Shown here: positions 61,725 to 64,000 of the stretch, piece after piece
Layout: each line of letters starts with the position of its first letter
How positions within the stretch are numbered: the first letter of the stretch is position 1
NCBI GenBank assembly: GCA_964647485.1
Contig: CAZYHV010000008.1
Coordinates: 66,191-130,190 of the forward strand
DNA: 64,000 bases
From: FW021-bin31 sp964647485
GTDB lineage: Bacteria > Bacteroidota > Bacteroidia > Chitinophagales > Chitinophagaceae
Direction of reading: 5' to 3'
Notes under the pieces: model-generated
What the model saw: only the letters and a program-made list of their open reading frames with translations
Told to the model about the DNA's origin: nothing
The model's database searches: none
Translations under genes and position numbers: made by a program

Positions 61725-64000
61725 ATGACTAAAATTAGAACACTGATATTATTCGGTTCCATATGCTTATTCTCATTTTCAGTGAGTGCGCAGAATAAGA
61801 AAGAAAATCAGAAGATGGCTCATTTTGTTGATAGTTTATTGGATAAAATGACCTTAAAAGAAAAAATAGGGCAGTTAAATCTGTTGTCGAGTGGTATGGC
61901 AGTAACCGGACCTACTATCAGTAAAAATACGTTAGCAGACATTAAAGCCGGGAAAGCCGGTGGTATTTTTAATGCCTATACACCGAAATTTACAAAGAAA
62001 CTGCAAAAAGCAGCTGTGGAAGATACGCGATTACATATTCCCTTGATTTTTGGATTTGATGTCATTCATGGTCATAAAACCATTTTCCCTATTCCGCTGG
62101 GTATTTCATCTACATGGGATACCAGTCTCATTAAAAAAGTAGCTAGAACGGCTGCCGATGAGGCGACGGCAGATGGAGTGAACTGGGTCTATTCTCCTAT
62201 GGTGGATATTACCCGGGATCCGCGTTGGGGTCGTGTGATGGAAGGTGCCGGGGAAGATCCTTGGTTGGGAAGCCAAATAGCCAAGGCTTACGTGAACGGC
62301 TATCAGGGAACAAATCTGGAGGCTGATAGTACCGCTATGGCCAGTGTTAAACATTTTGCACTATATGGAGCGGTAGAAGGAGGAAGAGATTATAATACGG
62401 TAGATATGAGTAAGAGAAGGATGTTTCAATATTATTTACCTCCTTATAAGGCTGCAATAGATGCAGGTGTAGGTTCGGTAATGACTTCTTTTAATTTGGT
62501 TAATGGTATTCCGGCAACAGCCAATCAATGGTTATTACAGACGCTTCTTCGAGACAAATGGGGCTTTGATGGTTTAATAGAAAGCGACTATGGATCTTTT
62601 GGAGAATTGTTGCCGCATGCGGTAGCTAAAAACAAAAAAGAGGCTGCAAAACAGGCCATAGAAGCAGGGACAGATATGGATATGATGGGATTTGTGTATA
62701 TTAATCATCTGAAAAATCTCGTAGATAGTGGGGACATAGATATTTCAAAAGTCAATCGTTCTGTCAAAAAGGTTTTGGAAGCGAAGTATAAATTAGGGCT
62801 CTTTGAAGATCCGTATCGGTATGTTAGCAAAGAAAGGGCTGATAAAGACATAATGAGTCCGAAAAATTTGGCTTTCGAAAGAGAGGTGGCCAGAAAGTCC
62901 ATCGTTTTGTTAAAAAATAAGGACCAATTGCTCCCCTTGGAAAAGAAAGGAACGATCGCTGTAATTGGACCTTTGGCAAAGGACAAAAGAGAAATGCTTG
63001 GAGCCTGGAAAGCTGCAGGTGATTGGCATAAAGCAGTAACGATTTTTCAGGGGATTCAGGAAGCAGTAGGAAATAAAGCAAAACTTTTATATGCTAAAGG
63101 AGCCAATATTACAGACAATCAGGCTTTATTGAAACCCTTAAATCAGGATGGAGGGAATATTAGTGTTTCCAAAAAAAATCCTGAACAATTGATAAAAGAA
63201 GCAGTAGCCACTGCTCAAAAGTCGGATGTCGTTATTTTGAGCTTAGGAGAGGCTCAAGGAATGACCGGAGAAGCGGCCAGCCGAGCCGATATACGTATTC
63301 CTGAAAGTCAGAGAAAATTGATGAAGGCCATTGCTGCCACGGGAAAGCCTATTGTTTTGTTGTTGTCTAATGGACGTCCTTTGGTATTGCGTTGGGCCAA
63401 TGAGCATATTCCTTCCATTGTTGAATCTTGGTTTTTGGGAACAGAGTCGGGACATGCTATTGCCGATGTTTTATTTGGAGCTTACAACCCCTCAGGAAAA
63501 TTGACGATGTCTTTTCCTTATGCAGTGGGACAGATTCCGGTATATTACAACCATCTGAGTACCGGTCGTCCCCGCAACCCCAATCAAAAATATACCTCCA
63601 AATATCTTGCGATTCCTAATGCACCTTTATATCCGTTTGGGTATGGATTGAGTTATACTCATTTTGCCTATAATGATTTGAAATTGGATAAAAAGGTGAT
63701 GCATACCGATGGCAAGATAGGTGTTTCTGTTACAGTGACCAATGATGGAGATATTGACGGAGAAGAAACAGTACAACTCTATATCAGAGATTTGGTGGCC
63801 AGCCTGCCACAACCTGTGAAAGAATTAAAAGGGATGAAAAAGGTTTTTTTGAGGAAAGGACAAAGTAAAGTTGTTCACTTTACACTTACTGCCAATGATT
63901 TAAAATTCTATGATTTAGAAGGGAATTGGGTGAGTGAGCCCGGAAAGTTTAAAGTCTTTGTAGGAGGTAATTCTCGTGATGTAAAAGAAGTTGAATTTGA
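61725..64000 (+). CDS. GH3 beta-glucosidase (second), 3' end beyond the window
   Basis: Open from ATG 61725 to the edge (758 codons, no stop). Signal peptide ends in SVSAQ. Landmarks of the BglX group: LTLKEKIGQLNLL-type start, IFGFDVIHGHKTIFPIPLGI, DITRDPRWGRVMEGAGEDPW, catalytic Asp in LIESDYGSFGELL, SLGEAQGMTGEAASRADIRI and a C-terminal FN3-like domain. BglX enzymes are about 750-770 aa, so only a few residues can be missing. It starts 10 nt after the SGNH stop, in the same operon. Confidence 0.94.
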   Translation, partial: MTKIRTLILFGSICLFSFSVSAQNKKENQKMAHFVDSLLDKMTLKEKIGQLNLLSSGMAVTGPTISKNTLADIKAGKAGGIFNAYTPKFTKKLQKAAVEDTRLHIPLIFGFDVIHGHKTIFPIPLGISSTWDTSLIKKVARTAADEATADGVNWVYSPMVDITRDPRWGRVMEGAGEDPWLGSQIAKAYVNGYQGTNLEADSTAMASVKHFALYGAVEGGRDYNTVDMSKRRMFQYYLPPYKAAIDAGVGSVMTSFNLVNGIPATANQWLLQTLLRDKWGFDGLIESDYGSFGELLPHAVAKNKKEAAKQAIEAGTDMDMMGFVYINHLKNLVDSGDIDISKVNRSVKKVLEAKYKLGLFEDPYRYVSKERADKDIMSPKNLAFEREVARKSIVLLKNKDQLLPLEKKGTIAVIGPLAKDKREMLGAWKAAGDWHKAVTIFQGIQEAVGNKAKLLYAKGANITDNQALLKPLNQDGGNISVSKKNPEQLIKEAVATAQKSDVVILSLGEAQGMTGEAASRADIRIPESQRKLMKAIAATGKPIVLLLSNGRPLVLRWANEHIPSIVESWFLGTESGHAIADVLFGAYNPSGKLTMSFPYAVGQIPVYYNHLSTGRPRNPNQKYTSKYLAIPNAPLYPFGYGLSYTHFAYNDLKLDKKVMHTDGKIGVSVTVTNDGDIDGEETVQLYIRDLVASLPQPVKELKGMKKVFLRKGQSKVVHFTLTANDLKFYDLEGNWVSEPGKFKVFVGGNSRDVKEVEF

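Overview
The window comes from an AT-rich member of the Bacteroidota. Evidence: two SusC/SusD polysaccharide-utilisation loci (PULs) each led by an ECF sigma factor and a FecR-type anti-sigma factor, promoter -7 boxes of the form TAnnTTTG instead of sigma70 boxes, A-rich translation starts without Shine-Dalgarno sequences, and many lipoprotein signal peptides. The sigma/FecR/long-SusC arrangement (SusC with an N-terminal STN domain) fits Chitinophagales or Sphingobacteriales best, but genus cannot be fixed from this sequence.

Layout. 1-5463 is housekeeping: a partial ammonium transporter, 1-deoxy-D-xylulose-5-phosphate synthase (dxs) and a LytS/LytR-type two-component pair. 5568-18847 is PUL 1, which looks built for beta-1,3/beta-1,6-glucan (laminarin or fungal wall glucan): sigma, FecR, SusC, SusD, a PKD lipoprotein, a GH16, two GH30s and an alpha/beta hydrolase. 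A DUF4143-type AAA ATPase and a GH20 hexosaminidase follow. 22707-45651 is one CRISPR-Cas island. 45957 to the end is PUL 2: sigma, FecR, SusC, SusD, LamG lipoprotein, GH144-like, GH172, GH3, GH43-like, SGNH hydrolase and a second GH3 cut by the window edge. It points to beta-1,2-glucan or a decorated glucan.

The CRISPR island is the remarkable part. All its genes are on the minus strand and lead towards a 50-repeat array plus one interrupted terminal repeat. The interference half (cas6, an HD-less cas10 with GGDD, cas7, csx10, a double cas7, a small subunit, an 829-aa TIGR03986-like RAMP) is type III-D-like. It is followed by a 3-TM protein and two cyclic-oligoadenylate effector genes: a Card1/Can2-like CARF nuclease, and a Csx1-like CARF-HEPN protein that appears to carry its own C-terminal ring-nuclease-like domain. 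The adaptation half is unusual: SF1B helicase, TPR-cold-shock-domain protein, cas1, an AEP primase-polymerase-like gene and an N-terminally extended cas2 form one tight operon without a reverse transcriptase.

The spacers are also unusual. About 19 of 50 fall into overlapping or homologous groups; ten of them tile one ~137-nt sequence, all on the same strand. Many read as sense coding sequence on the plus strand, so that crRNAs transcribed from the minus strand would be antisense to mRNA. Gene starts, gene ends and hairpins appear over-represented. My main hypothesis is a type III-D-like system with a helicase/TPR-CSD/PrimPol adaptation module that samples transcripts, RNA-like intermediates or structured termini, or is strongly selected for transcript-antisense spacers.
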